From an uncultured Ruminococcus sp. (GTDB lineage Bacteria > Bacillota > Clostridia > Oscillospirales > Ruminococcaceae): a stretch of 64,000 nucleotides of DNA. The DNA lies in NCBI RefSeq assembly GCF_947301925.1, contig NZ_CAMYUE010000002.1, forward strand, positions 440,131-504,130, in the 5' to 3' direction. Of this stretch, positions 8,353 to 17,274 are shown piece after piece. The notes under the pieces were generated by a model, which worked only from the letters and a program-made list of their open reading frames with translations, did no database searches and was not told the origin of the DNA. The position numbers were made by a program, and so were the translations under genes. Numbering within the stretch: position 1 is the first letter of the stretch; every line of letters begins with the position of its first letter.

Positions 8353-9684
8353 ATGTATATACCGCGTAAAATAGACAAGTTTCTCACTGATTGGAAATCC
8401 GAACAGGAAAGGAAGCCACTTATAGTAAAAGGCTCACGTCAGGTCGGCAAGACGGAATCCATAAGGCACTTTGCCGCTGACAATTATGACAGCTTTATTG
8501 AAATAAATTTTGTTGAAGAACCAAAATACACGATGATCACTTCCGACGGATACAAAACTGACGATATTATAAAAAGCATCTCGCTCATTGATCCGTCCAA
8601 GAAGTTCATTGACGGCAAAACACTTATATTCTTTGACGAAATACAGAGCTTTCCCGATATTGCCACAAGTCTTAAATTCTTTAAACAAGACGGCCGTTTC
8701 GATGTGATATGCAGTGGCTCTATGCTCGGTATCAATTACCGAAAAATCGAGAGCAATAGCGTCGGCTATAAGAAAGACTTTACTATGCGCTCACTTGATT
8801 TTGAGGAGTTCCTTTGGGCGAAAGGTTATGACGATTCATTCCGTGAAAACCTGTTCAGCCACATGATTGAGCAGAAGCCGTTCAGCGAGCTGGAGCTCTC
8901 GGTTTGCCGCTCTTTATTCCTGGACTTCTGTGTGCTTGGCGGTATGCCTGCGGTGGTTTCGCAGTATATCGAAAACGGCACATTTGAAGGCTCCCTTGAT
9001 ACGCAGAGACAGCTTCTCGCGGATTACAAAGAGGATATTCGCAAATACGCAGAAGGCGTTGACCAGACTCGTATTCTTAACGTGTTCAATCGAATCGCTC
9101 CGCAGCTTGCAAAGGAGAACAAGAAGTTTCAGATCTCAAAGGTAGCCTCTGGAGCTCGTTTTCGCGATTACCGCGGCTGTATAGACTGGCTCGTTGATGC
9201 TGGCATCGTCAATCCCTGTTACTGTCTAAACTTTCCTGAGTTGCCACTAAAGGGCAACTATGATGAAGATAAGTTCAAGCTATATTTTGCAGACAGTGGT
9301 CTGCTTGTGGCAATGCTGGACGACGAAGCTCAGGACGACCTCCGTGCCAATAAAAATCTCGGCGTATATAAAGGCGCTCTCTATGAAAACATTGTAGGCG
9401 AAGCTCTTGTCAAAAGCGGCTGCGACCTCTATTACTATCGTCGTGAGGACTCCACACTTGAACAGGATTTCTTCATGCGAACTAAAGATTCGCTTGTGCC
9501 TGTTGAAGTCAAGGCAGAAAATGGCAGAGCGAAGTCCCTTAAAACGCTGATAAACTCTGATAAATATGCTGATATTAAATTCGGTGTCAAGCTGTTCAAT
9601 GGTAATGTCGGCTATTCGGATAATGTTTATTCATTCCCGTATTTCTGTGCATTCCTGATTAAGGAGTTTTTGCAAACTAAATAA
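8353..9684 (+). CDS. AAA ATPase with DUF4143 domain
   Basis: Member of the AAA_14/DUF4143 ATPases. Walker A is KGSRQVGKTESIRHF near residue 25, Walker B is LIFFDEIQ near residue 97, and the sensor segment is VICSGSMLG. The C-terminal DUF4143 half resembles a restriction-endonuclease fold: DSTLEQDFFMR followed by LVPVEVKAEN gives a D...ExK arrangement. ATG 8353 is preceded by AGGAGGT at 9 bases. At 443 residues it is full length. These proteins are very common in gut Bacillota, often near mobile DNA; their cellular role is not established. Confidence 0.85.
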   Translation: MYIPRKIDKFLTDWKSEQERKPLIVKGSRQVGKTESIRHFAADNYDSFIEINFVEEPKYTMITSDGYKTDDIIKSISLIDPSKKFIDGKTLIFFDEIQSFPDIATSLKFFKQDGRFDVICSGSMLGINYRKIESNSVGYKKDFTMRSLDFEEFLWAKGYDDSFRENLFSHMIEQKPFSELELSVCRSLFLDFCVLGGMPAVVSQYIENGTFEGSLDTQRQLLADYKEDIRKYAEGVDQTRILNVFNRIAPQLAKENKKFQISKVASGARFRDYRGCIDWLVDAGIVNPCYCLNFPELPLKGNYDEDKFKLYFADSGLLVAMLDDEAQDDLRANKNLGVYKGALYENIVGEALVKSGCDLYYYRREDSTLEQDFFMRTKDSLVPVEVKAENGRAKSLKTLINSDKYADIKFGVKLFNGNVGYSDNVYSFPYFCAFLIKEFLQTK

Positions 9685-9692
9685 AAGAAATG

Positions 9693-9733
9693 ATCCCGAA
9701 AGCGGACTTTAGGTGACTGCTTTCGGGATTGTT
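9693..9733 (+). terminator. Terminator after the AAA/DUF4143 gene
   Basis: Stem ATCCCGAAAGC (9693-9703) / GCTTTCGGGAT (9719-9729) with a 15-base loop, followed by a weak T-rich tail. Confidence 0.75.
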
Positions 9734-9915
9734 ATTATAGTTTTTTAGCATATCATATTCCAAGCGAATCAAGGGAACGAAAAAGATTTGAAATGATAGT
9801 AAGAAATACCTGCTTGCATTATAAGAATTACAATCTGTGTATTTTTATAATTAAATCTGCAGGGATTGGATTACCATTATTTGAGAAAGAAATATTGCTA
9901 TGTAAGCTTGGTTCT

Positions 9916-11340
9916 TCATTGTGTATAATATGATACAAGGAAACTGCCTTTAGGATTATATCCTCTGTGTGCTTCATCAATAATGAAGATACGCTGTAAA
10001 TTCGTAGCATAGGACGGCAGAGTGACTCTTTCCTTATCCTCGGCAAAACGCTGGATATTGACAACCGTGATCTCTTGCTGACCACTGTTGCCCTCCTGAG
10101 CCTGATTATTGCGGAACTGTTCCATAAGTTCTGCACGGCTATTTGCAGTCTTTACCACAAGCCCACGAGCTTCAAATTCCTGAGAAGCCTGTTCAAGCAG
10201 GTCAAGGCGATCTACGATGAAATAGAACTTTGCGACCTTATTGTTACGGGCAAAATAGTCAGAGAGATAGTAGCTGAGATAATATGACAGCGCAGTCTTA
10301 CCGCTGCCCTGAGTATGCCATACCACACCTGATTTAACGCCGTCAGAGAGTTTTTCACGGATAGCAAGGGCTGCGAACATCTGCTGATAACGCATAATGT
10401 GTTTCTGATTGATCGTTTCGATCTTGCCGTCAACTTCACGTTCCATATTAACATAAGCAATACCGTATTTCAGAATAAACAGCAATCGCTCAGGAGAACA
10501 CATGGAAGTGATAATACGGTTTGTAGGAGTATTGACGTTCAAATTTGTCTGATATTCGGGAGAAGTATGAATAACCTGATTATTAAAGTCTTTCAGTATC
10601 TTCTTCTCTACCTCTGCGTCAATAGCCCTATACGGATAACCTTTGATGTACGGAGCAACATCTTCATTTAAAGGATTTTCCTCACGGAAACAGTTAAAAG
10701 GTGCAGCTTTTTTAGCGGAAGTGCAGTAAAAAGCACCCTGAATAGGCACAATACCACCCTCTGCATCATATTCCATGTTGTTGGAGAAGATCATAGGCTG
10801 CGTGATATTGATAAATCTGCGGAATTTCTTGTTAGGAAAACGCTTTCTGTTCATACGGTCACTCTCAGCGACCATACCACCATGATTATTAGGCTTTTTC
10901 ACCTCAATAAACACCAAAGGCAGACCGTTTATAAACAGTGTTATATCGGGACGGAATTCGTCCTGACCGTTCTTGCAAGTAAACTCCGCTGTGCAATGAA
11001 ATTCATTGTTCCGAGGATTATCGAAATCTATCAGTCTAACAGGAGAAGTCGTTTTCAGACGAGAATAAAAGCTCTTGCCGAGATCGTCATTATCAAGCTC
11101 TTGTCTGATTACTTTCAGGACTTGCTCTGCTTCTCCATCATGTTCGGGATTCAGTTTCTTAAACTGAGATATAAAAACATCTTTCAATATATTTGTATCG
11201 GAATCATAGACCGTATCAGCCATATCCTCGAAAATTCGACCATAGTATGTATATCCGAGCCTTGTCAGATGAACAAGTGCAGGCATCTGAACACGAGTCA
11301 TCTCGTTGAAAAGACTTTTTCCGTTACTTGCTTTAGCCAT
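9916..11340 (-). pseudogene. hsdR: Truncated type I restriction subunit HsdR
   Basis: The N-terminal half of a type I restriction endonuclease subunit. It has the nuclease domain (DEFRPDITLFINGLPLVFIEVKKPN, giving D...ExK near residue 165) and the start of the SF2 translocase: Walker A HTQGSGKTALSYY and motif II FIIDEAHRGYNPKGSFL. The frame stops 5 codons after that conserved stretch, at 474 residues against the usual ~1000, so motifs III-VI are missing. ATG 11340 begins MAKASNGKSLF behind GGGAGCG. No hsdM or hsdS is present. Past the stop, 9828-9930 carries an unrelated open frame, marking a deletion junction near 9930. Cleavage activity would be lost. Confidence 0.9.
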
Positions 11341-11526
11341 AATACACGCTCCCTTCGATGAAAATTTATTTACTGTACGAACAGCATCTATACTACATAT
11401 AATTATAGCACAAATCGCACAATTAGTCAATCTACAAACTGGTGTTTTTCTCTGTTTTCAACGAAGAAAACAGTTGTTTTGCGTATGGCTTAAGCACATT
11501 ATTTATTTATAAAAAATATTGGTATG

Positions 11527-11625
11527 TTAGGAAACAAATATACGTATCTAATAAACAGCCATGTAATATAGACTCATGTCTTATCTGGACTGACAGTAGT
11601 TCACAAATCTGCTATCAGTCCAGAA
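11527..11625 (+). repeat. Diverged right-end fragment of the ~370-bp repeat
   Basis: This stretch aligns by eye with the right ends of the complete copies: GAAACAAATATACGTATCTAAT matches GAAATAAATACACCTATCTAAT, and TCTGGACTGACAGTA matches TCTGGACTGGCAGTG. It is directly followed by a complete copy. Its own hairpin (TCTGGACTGA / TCAGTCCAGA) lies at about 11587-11625. Confidence 0.6.
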
Positions 11626-11677
11626 AAAAACGATTATTTCTGTAGCGTATAAGTTGCGTAAAGTCAATTTATATATC

Positions 11678-12051
11678 ATCTACAATTGATATTCCGCTAC
11701 TGCTGTACAGACATGTATAACGGTCAATTCCATACACAAAAAATCCCCCTGAACCGAAATGATTCAAGGGGATCATTATTAACATCAGTTATCCGCATAT
11801 ACGAACTTCAACATTGATATCTTCCCATATTTTGGATTTTATCGTTTGTCCGTTCGCGGCTCTGAAAGCCTTTGCTTCTTCCAATGTTATATCGAATTTG
11901 CACATTAACTCTAACGAGTCGAACTTACCTCTTATCTGCGATAGCAGCCTGACAGGAAATAAATACACCTATCTAATATAAAAGTGCGTAATATGGGCGC
12001 GTGTCCTCTCTGGACTGGCAGTGTCCTGATAAACTGCAATCAACACAGAAA
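11678..12051 (+). repeat. ~370-bp dispersed repeat, copy A
   Basis: Read on the minus strand the unit has, in order: a terminal repeat ending in CTGCCAGTCCAG, the core CAGGCTGCTATC, a frame of about 59 codons from a GTG (ending ...WEDINVEVRICG), a terminator hairpin GATCCCC/GGGGGAT with T run, and the other terminal repeat. It shares nearly all of this with the copies at 14981 and 21319. The left terminal repeat of this copy is the most diverged. It separates the HsdR remnant from the mutM block. Confidence 0.85.
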
Positions 12052-12067
12052 TTGAGATATGCGAAGT

Positions 12068-12895
12068 TTATTTCTTCTGACATTTCGGGCAGTAGCAGCT
12101 GCTCCGACAGCCGACAGTTAACTTTTCAAACAGAGTTCCGCAGAACTCGCAAGGCTTACCGTTATGACCGTATGCTTTCAGAAACGGCGTGTTACGGTAT
12201 TCCTTGCCATTGCCTGCAAGATAGTCCTCGGGAGTTATCTCATTTGCTTCTGTCGCCCATGCTATAACCTTAGGTATCTGTTCTGCTAGACGTTTCCATT
12301 CTGAGCGAGTGAGATAACAACACGGCTTTTCGGGGTGAATTTTCGCTGCGTGAAGTATCTCGTCAGAGTAAATGTTGCCGATACCTGCAATGATAGTCTG
12401 GTCGTGAAGCATTTCCTTTATTGCTTTCTTTCGTTTGTTCAGCTTTTCTATCAGGAAATCGGCAGTCAGCAGCGCGTTATCAGGCTCGATACCGAGCTTG
12501 TCCATTCCTGTAACGGTATCGGCTTCGTCATTGCTTAGTAGCCAGAAGCGTCCAAAACGGCGGACATCAATATAGCGTATCTGTTTTCCATCAGACAGTT
12601 CGGCTTTGAGATGAGTGTGCTTTTCTTCCTGATGATCAGCAGGTGTAACAAGCAGTTGTCCCGTCATTCGCAGGTGGAGCACCAGCCTACTTCCGTTATC
12701 AAGGTGAAATATGAGAAACTTGCCCCTGCGGCTCATTCCTGTGAATGAACAGCCAACGAGAGAGCTCGAAAACGTATCCGCATCAGGAAATGCGATTATT
12801 TGCGGATTGTGTATCTTCAGTGAAGTAATACTCCTGCCGCTGATCTGAGGTCCGATTATTCGGCGTATCGTTTCAACTTCTGGTAATTCGGGCAT
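12068..12895 (-). CDS. mutM: Formamidopyrimidine-DNA glycosylase (MutM/Fpg)
   Basis: DNA glycosylase/AP lyase removing 8-oxoguanine and ring-opened purines. The start is placed at the second ATG so that the mature protein begins PELPEVETIRR, since Pro2 is the catalytic nucleophile and Glu3 is essential. Other signatures are RRGKFLIFHL (conserved Lys), the H2TH region GIGNIYSDEILHAAKIHP, and a C-terminal zinc finger with CEFC and CPKC pairs. All key residues appear intact; 275 residues is typical. It lies 21 bases after the DUF5131 gene and is likely co-transcribed. A housekeeping-type gene in this position suggests it is cargo of the repeat-bounded block. Confidence 0.95.
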   Translation of the reverse strand: MPELPEVETIRRIIGPQISGRSITSLKIHNPQIIAFPDADTFSSSLVGCSFTGMSRRGKFLIFHLDNGSRLVLHLRMTGQLLVTPADHQEEKHTHLKAELSDGKQIRYIDVRRFGRFWLLSNDEADTVTGMDKLGIEPDNALLTADFLIEKLNKRKKAIKEMLHDQTIIAGIGNIYSDEILHAAKIHPEKPCCYLTRSEWKRLAEQIPKVIAWATEANEITPEDYLAGNGKEYRNTPFLKAYGHNGKPCEFCGTLFEKLTVGCRSSCYCPKCQKK

Positions 12896-12916
12896 TTCCT
12901 TCATTCCTTTCAGATA

Positions 12917-13792
12917 TCATTTTTCGCACTTCCCACAATTGCTGCAGCCGTTGCAGGAGAGACGCATACCACAGGTCTCGCAGCGCTCTCTGAAAGTAGG
13001 CTTGTACCTATCCTCGTCGGAGAGAGGATATCCCATGTCGTTGTACAGGTTAAAGTGTATCGGCTTACCCTTGAAGCCCATACCTGACTTGTACGCCTGC
13101 TGACTTTGCAGACCGTTGCCTTCTATCTTGTACAGCCTTCCGTCTTTTACAAAGCGTCTGCCTGTCCCGCAGAAAACAAAGGTGATGTTGTTGTCAACAC
13201 ATTCCTGCCGAAGTGAGCGCACCCAGTCGAAGTGACAGGGACGGGCTCCGTCGTAGTTCTCACCGTCACAGAGGACTTGCTCTATCTGTCCTGTTTCAAG
13301 GTATCTGCGCATACTCACGGGACCAATGAACGGAGCACACATCACGCCTTTATGCTTGAAAGGCAATTCGAGAAGTATATGAATCCGCTCGTCTGCGCGG
13401 AGCTGATTTTCAGCAGTGACGTTGAAGAAGATGTTGTCCCAACCGTCGCCCCAGTCCTTGGGCAGATGATCCGCGACTCGCTCGGGGCGTTTGGTCAGCA
13501 GGAAGAATATCACATCGCTGCGAATACGCATAAGCTCCCATGCTTCATCACGCCACTCGTCTGCTTCAGCGAGAAAGAAGTCGGATGTCATGCATACTCG
13601 TATCATCTCACCGCTTTTTATCTTGTAATTGCCACCCCTGTCCTTTTGTATGGGATAGTTGAAGCCAGCTTTTGTACGATATATGTGTGAGCCGTCCTGG
13701 TCTCTCATTTTATCGAGAAAATACATATAGCAGTTGTCACAGCCCTCACTTTTTTTGATACAGCCGTGCCACGGATTCCATATATCGTGCAT
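12917..13792 (-). CDS. DUF5131 (Gp37/Gp68-like) family protein
   Basis: Predicted radical-SAM-related protein of the DUF5131 family, first known from phage Gp37/Gp68. The N-terminus WNPWHGCIKKSEGCDNCYMY has the CxxxxxxCxxC cysteine pattern expected to bind an iron-sulfur cluster. Further conserved parts are FFLLTKRPER and NIFFNVTAENQ. The C-terminus adds a cysteine-rich tail (CETCGMRLSCNGCSNCGKC) not needed by the core family. The gene starts the operon with mutM and has a clear promoter upstream. The substrate is unknown; the pairing with a DNA-repair enzyme hints at nucleic-acid modification or repair, which is inference. Confidence 0.8.
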   Translation of the reverse strand: MHDIWNPWHGCIKKSEGCDNCYMYFLDKMRDQDGSHIYRTKAGFNYPIQKDRGGNYKIKSGEMIRVCMTSDFFLAEADEWRDEAWELMRIRSDVIFFLLTKRPERVADHLPKDWGDGWDNIFFNVTAENQLRADERIHILLELPFKHKGVMCAPFIGPVSMRRYLETGQIEQVLCDGENYDGARPCHFDWVRSLRQECVDNNITFVFCGTGRRFVKDGRLYKIEGNGLQSQQAYKSGMGFKGKPIHFNLYNDMGYPLSDEDRYKPTFRERCETCGMRLSCNGCSNCGKCEK

Positions 13793-13825
13793 TTTATCAC
13801 CTCGACTTCAAAATTTGACTCATTT

Positions 13826-13854
13826 ATCATATCATAGGAACAGAGAAAAGTCAA
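13826..13854 (-). promoter_or_regulatory. Promoter for DUF5131-mutM
   Basis: On the minus strand TTGACT (13854-13849), 17-bp spacer, TATGAT (13831-13826), ending 33 bases before the DUF5131 ATG. Confidence 0.75.
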
Positions 13855-13913
13855 TTCATATACCGCCTTCAATTGACATTTCTTCATTCCGATATCAGTT
13901 AGTAATATATTTG

Positions 13914-13942
13914 TTGAAATCCGATTACTTTTATGATATAAT
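13914..13942 (+). promoter_or_regulatory. Promoter for the DUF3791/DUF3990 operon
   Basis: TTGAAA (13914-13919), 17-bp spacer, TATAAT (13937-13942). A GAGAGC/GCTCTC hairpin in the leader (13951-13976) precedes the AAAGGAGG ribosome-binding site. Confidence 0.75.
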
Positions 13943-14007
13943 AATCATAGAGAGAGCAGCTGGCAAAATCGCTCTCATGTAGCTTAAATATAAAAGGAGG
14001 TACTAAT

Positions 14008-14223
14008 ATGACCAGAGAAGTAACTGAGTTTGTGATATATATTATAAACGAAATTGCCAACGCCAATGGATGTTCAACTTCGGATGTTTACCGTATATTA
14101 GAGAGCACTGGTTGTATTAGCAACTACCTTGTTCCTTTTTATGATGTGCTCCATACTATGAGTTCGGAAAGTATAGTTAGCGACGTTATGGAGTTTATTC
14201 AATCGAAAGGAGCAAGAATATGA
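14008..14223 (+). CDS. DUF3791 family protein, first of three
   Basis: A 71-residue helical protein of the DUF3791 type, starting MTREVTEFVIYIINEIA. It begins 10 bases after AAAGGAGG and ends in an ATGA overlap with the DUF3990 gene, so the pair is translationally coupled. DUF3791 genes are repeatedly found next to DUF3990 genes. A role as antitoxin or chaperone for the DUF3990 protein is my inference from size, order and coupling. Confidence 0.75.
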   Translation: MTREVTEFVIYIINEIANANGCSTSDVYRILESTGCISNYLVPFYDVLHTMSSESIVSDVMEFIQSKGARI

Positions 14224-14702
14224 TAGTATATCATGGTTCGGATGCAATAGTAAAAACTCCTGATCTGCTTCACTCTGCAAAAAGGCTTGATTTTGGCGTT
14301 GGATTTTATGTAACAACAGTAAAAGAACAGGCAGAGCGTTGGGCGAAACGAAAAGCCGCAATTCATGGAAAACAGAGAGAATTTGTCAACGTTTATGAGA
14401 TGACATTATCTTCAGCTCAGCACATCATGGATTTTTCAGAAGACCTTGAGACTTGGATTGATTTCGTGTGCGATTGTCGTAACGGCTCTGATGAATATCT
14501 AAAATATGATATAATCAAGGGGAAAGTTGCAAATGACAAGGTGTTTCGTGTTGTGGATATGTATAAACGCGGAATCTGGGACAAAGTAAGGGCAATACAG
14601 GAGATTCGTGTGTACAAGACGTACGACCAGATAGCGTTTATTTCACAGAAGTCAATCGACTCTTCGTTAAAGATTCAAAAATCCATAGAGGTGGTATTAT
14701 GA
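14220..14702 (+). CDS. DUF3990 family, ADP-ribosyltransferase-like
   Basis: A 160-residue DUF3990 protein; the family belongs with ADP-ribosyltransferase folds. It opens with IVYHGSDAIVKTPDL (the YHGS strand typical of the first motif), followed by LDFGVGFYVTTVKEQAERWA (second motif, YVTT) and later FVNVYEMTLS. I cannot identify a confident catalytic Glu in the last third. Both gene boundaries are ATGA overlaps with DUF3791 genes. A toxin that modifies a host target is plausible, with the flanking small proteins controlling it; this has not been tested here. Confidence 0.75.
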   Translation: MIVYHGSDAIVKTPDLLHSAKRLDFGVGFYVTTVKEQAERWAKRKAAIHGKQREFVNVYEMTLSSAQHIMDFSEDLETWIDFVCDCRNGSDEYLKYDIIKGKVANDKVFRVVDMYKRGIWDKVRAIQEIRVYKTYDQIAFISQKSIDSSLKIQKSIEVVL

Positions 14703-14911
14703 GTGAAAAGGACCTTGAAAACTTCTATAGGGAGCATCTCGAGGAAGATATTATCTTTTGCTTGAGCGAGAGACGGAATATCACCACAGATGCTGCTATG
14801 AAGCTATTCTATAACAGCCGTTTAGCAGAGCGTATCCATAAAGGCGAATTCGGTATACAGTACCTTGACTATTCGATTTTAACTGATTTGCTGGAACAAG
14901 AATTAGATTGA
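14699..14911 (+). CDS. DUF3791-like small protein, third of three
   Basis: A 70-residue acidic helical protein beginning MSEKDLENFYREHLEED, with YNSRLAERIHKGEFGIQYLDYSILTDLLEQELD at its end, a pattern of DUF3791-type partners. It overlaps the DUF3990 stop by four bases. With the first gene it brackets the DUF3990 gene, giving a partner-enzyme-partner order. A terminator follows after 8 bases. Confidence 0.7.
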   Translation: MSEKDLENFYREHLEEDIIFCLSERRNITTDAAMKLFYNSRLAERIHKGEFGIQYLDYSILTDLLEQELD

Positions 14912-14918
14912 GGCTGAT

Positions 14919-14956
14919 ATGCCCTACAAGTTTGATAAGCTTGTAGGGCATTTTTG
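14919..14956 (+). terminator. Terminator of the DUF3791/DUF3990 operon
   Basis: A 12-bp stem (ATGCCCTACAAG / CTTGTAGGGCAT) with a 9-base loop and a TTTTTG tail. Confidence 0.9.
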
Positions 14957-14980
14957 TATCTCGGCTTGATCTTTCCTAAC

Positions 14981-15351
14981 CCAAACTGATTACACCTATA
15001 CTGCTATCAGACAAGTAAAACAACCAAATTCATACAAAAAAATCCCCCTGAACCATAATTGATTCAGGGGGGATCGTTGTTAACATCAGTTATCCGCAGA
15101 TGCGAACTTCAACATTGATATCTTCCCATATTTTGGGACGTATCGTCTGTCCGTTCGCGGCTCTGAAAGCCTTTGCATCCTCTAATGTTATCTTGAATTT
15201 GCACATTAACTCTAACGAGTCGAACTTACCTCTTATCTGCGATAGCAGCCTGACAGGAAATAAATACACCTATCTAATATAAAAGTGCGTAATATGGGCG
15301 CGTGTCCTTTCTGGACTGGCAGTGCTTTTACATACTGCCGTTAGCGCAGGA
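14981..15351 (+). repeat. ~370-bp dispersed repeat, copy B
   Basis: Same unit and orientation as copies A and C. Left end CTGATTACACCTATACTGCT; right end CTGGACTGGCAGTG then a diverged terminal repeat. The internal frame is open and differs from copy A by a few residues (IRPK for IKSK, LEDA for LEEA), ending again in EDINVEVRICG. The region between it and the gene at 15393 holds nothing else I can recognise. Confidence 0.88.
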
Positions 15352-15392
15352 ATATACAAGAAAAACAGGCTTAACGGCTATCTTAAATATTG

Positions 15393-15743
15393 TCATTTGC
15401 CTATAAGCTTTAATATCTCAGCAGGATCCAGAGTTTTACCAGAAGAAACGAGTTTATCATTGACTACAAGCGCAGGCATAGACATTGCTCCGTACTCCAT
15501 TATCCTCTGCAAGTCTGTGATATACTCGACCTCGATGCCCATTCCCTCAACTGCCTTGACAGTGTTGTCGTAGAGCTGATGACAGGCTTTGCAACCCGAA
15601 CCGAGAACCTTGATACAGCAGATACCGTCAACCTTTTCACCACAGCAAGTCGAAGCTGTCTCAGTTGCAGTCTGCTCTCCGCCGCAACAGCAGAATGAAG
15701 TGTCCTCTTTCTTCTCTTCTTTTTTCTTCCCGAATAATACCAT
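15393..15743 (-). CDS. Thioredoxin-like protein with Cys-rich N-terminus
   Basis: Small redox protein of the thioredoxin_3 (TM0996/MTH895) type. The active site is GSGCKACHQLYDN (CxxC), followed by the cis-Pro segment MSMPALVVNDKL. Ahead of this is an unusual ~45-residue leader with a Lys/Glu stretch and two cysteine clusters (FCCCGGE, CCGEK) plus ICC, which may bind metal. It follows the permease gene by 12 bases with an AGGAGG site. In this family such genes accompany UPF0718 permeases and ArsR regulators, so a role in handling a thiol-reactive metalloid is likely but inferred. Confidence 0.85.
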   Translation of the reverse strand: MVLFGKKKEEKKEDTSFCCCGGEQTATETASTCCGEKVDGICCIKVLGSGCKACHQLYDNTVKAVEGMGIEVEYITDLQRIMEYGAMSMPALVVNDKLVSSGKTLDPAEILKLIGK

Positions 15744-15755
15744 GATAAATTCCTC

Positions 15756-16751
15756 CTAAATAATGTAATTCTGAATGAAATTAAAGAAATATCCGACAAG
15801 GATAATTCCGACCGTACAGATAGCGATAAAAATGCCAAGCAGCTTTGGCTTGATAGCTTTTTTCAGCATTATCAGTGACGGCAGTGACAGCGTAATAACG
15901 CCCATCATAAATGCGAGAACTACGCCGAGCTTTGCACCCTTTGCGACCAGTGCTTCTGCAATGGGAATACAGCCGAAAATGTCAGCATACATCGGTATTC
16001 CGCATATCGCAGCTATGATAACTCCGAAGGGATTTCCGGTTCCAAGAACGTTTACTATCCATTCCTCAGGTATCCAGTTGTGGATGATTGCTCCGATACC
16101 TACGCCTGCTATAATATACGGCAGGACTTTCTTTGCTGTTTCAGCTACTTTCTCCCAGGCGTATCTCATTCTATCACGCTTTGTCAGCTCATTCTGCGGA
16201 GTATCAATGCTCCTGCCGTTTCGGATGAATTCCTCCATCTGATCTTCAAGGTGCAGCTTTTCGATAAGCGTACCGCCTGTGACTGCAATAACAAGTCCCA
16301 CTATCACATATATTACAGCGACCTTCCAGCCAAAAATGCTCATAAGCAGGATAAGCGAACCGAGATCTACCATTGGTGATGATATAAGAAATGAGAACGT
16401 CACGCCCAGCGGAAGCCCTGCACTTGTGAAGCCCATAAACAGTGGTATGGACGAGCATGAGCAGAAAGGCGTGACAGTGCCGAGCAAAGCTGCGATACAA
16501 TTTGCGCCGATGCCGTGAAATCTGCCAAGTATCTCCTTCGTTCTTTCAGGAGGGAAATAGCTCTGTATATAGGTTATCACGAAAATCAGAAAACCGAGCA
16601 GTATCATGATTTTTATCGTATCATAGATGAAGAACTGCAGACTGCCGCCCAGCTTGCTCTCAGTATCAAGACCGCAGGCGTTCAGCAAAGAGCCGATAAG
16701 CCTGTTCAGCCATTTCATGCCGAATACTTCGTCCTGTATGAAGTCCCACAC
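15756..16751 (-). CDS. UPF0718/ArsP-like permease
   Basis: Integral membrane permease of the DUF318/UPF0718 family, with about eight hydrophobic segments and the conserved signature TPFCSCSSIPLFMG near residue 95. A second conserved stretch is GIPMYADIFGCIPIAEAL. ArsP members of this family export organoarsenicals; other members have unknown substrates. The start is a GTG at 16751 that overlaps the stop of the preceding gene (TAGTG). It is part of the ArsR-controlled operon arsR, C_GCAxxG gene, permease, thioredoxin. Confidence 0.88.
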   Translation of the reverse strand: MWDFIQDEVFGMKWLNRLIGSLLNACGLDTESKLGGSLQFFIYDTIKIMILLGFLIFVITYIQSYFPPERTKEILGRFHGIGANCIAALLGTVTPFCSCSSIPLFMGFTSAGLPLGVTFSFLISSPMVDLGSLILLMSIFGWKVAVIYVIVGLVIAVTGGTLIEKLHLEDQMEEFIRNGRSIDTPQNELTKRDRMRYAWEKVAETAKKVLPYIIAGVGIGAIIHNWIPEEWIVNVLGTGNPFGVIIAAICGIPMYADIFGCIPIAEALVAKGAKLGVVLAFMMGVITLSLPSLIMLKKAIKPKLLGIFIAICTVGIILVGYFFNFIQNYII

Positions 16752-17197
16752 TATTCTTCATCACCTCCGAGGATTTCGGTCAGTATCTCTGCTGCTGTCC
16801 TGACCATTTCCGGACAGAGGGTTCTGAACAGTCCGTTTGACCTTGCTTTGTTCCTGTCTTCCTCATTCCTGAGGTCACAGCCAAGGATATCGCGGCAGAT
16901 ATACGAGTCCTTGCGCTTCTCAAACTCATCAAGGAACTTAACTGCCATATCACGGCCTTTGGCACGGCTTGCTGTATCATTGAGGTCGAACTGTCCGTAC
17001 TTCATTCCAAGAACCATGAGTGCTCCTGTACAAGCGCCGCAGACTTCTCCCTTGCACATTCCTCCGCCGAAACAAGCACCTATCTGGAATGCCTGTTTTT
17101 CGGTAATGCCGAACTCCTCCGCAAACGCAGCAAATACCGCCTGCGAGCACATATAGCCATTTTCATAATACTGTACTGCTTTTGAAACATTATCCAT
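16751..17197 (-). CDS. C_GCAxxG_C_C family protein
   Basis: A 148-residue protein matching the C_GCAxxG_C_C family by its cysteine spacing: NGYMCSQAVFAAF, IGACFGGGMCKGEVCGACTGALM, and later cysteines at ICRDILGCD. These cysteines are thought to bind a metal or redox cofactor. Ribosome-binding site GGAGGATAAG precedes the ATG. It sits between arsR and the permease and is translationally coupled to the latter, as commonly seen for this family. The biochemical role is not known. Confidence 0.88.
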   Translation of the reverse strand: MDNVSKAVQYYENGYMCSQAVFAAFAEEFGITEKQAFQIGACFGGGMCKGEVCGACTGALMVLGMKYGQFDLNDTASRAKGRDMAVKFLDEFEKRKDSYICRDILGCDLRNEEDRNKARSNGLFRTLCPEMVRTAAEILTEILGGDEE

Positions 17198-17250
17198 TTT
17201 CTTATCCTCCGATTGTTATATTTAGATGTATCAATTTGTTCCCGCTGTTT

Positions 17251-17274
17251 AAAGCCGTATGACCATACGGCTTA
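17251..17274 (-). terminator. Hairpin at the 3' end of arsR (attenuator)
   Basis: AAGCCGTATG / CATACGGCTT flanks a short loop and overlaps the arsR stop codon. On the minus strand no strong T run follows, so it may only partly terminate or may protect the 3' end of the arsR message. Confidence 0.5.

Noticed and set aside
9828..10136. 102-codon minus-strand frame overlapping the end of hsdR
   Set aside because: Most of it is an out-of-phase shadow of hsdR; only the last ~30 codons lie beyond the deletion point and they match nothing I know.
15100..15282. 60-codon plus-strand frame within the repeats, also at 21436
   Set aside because: The minus-strand frame in the same repeat shows better conservation and correct placement ahead of the terminator; the plus frame is its shadow.
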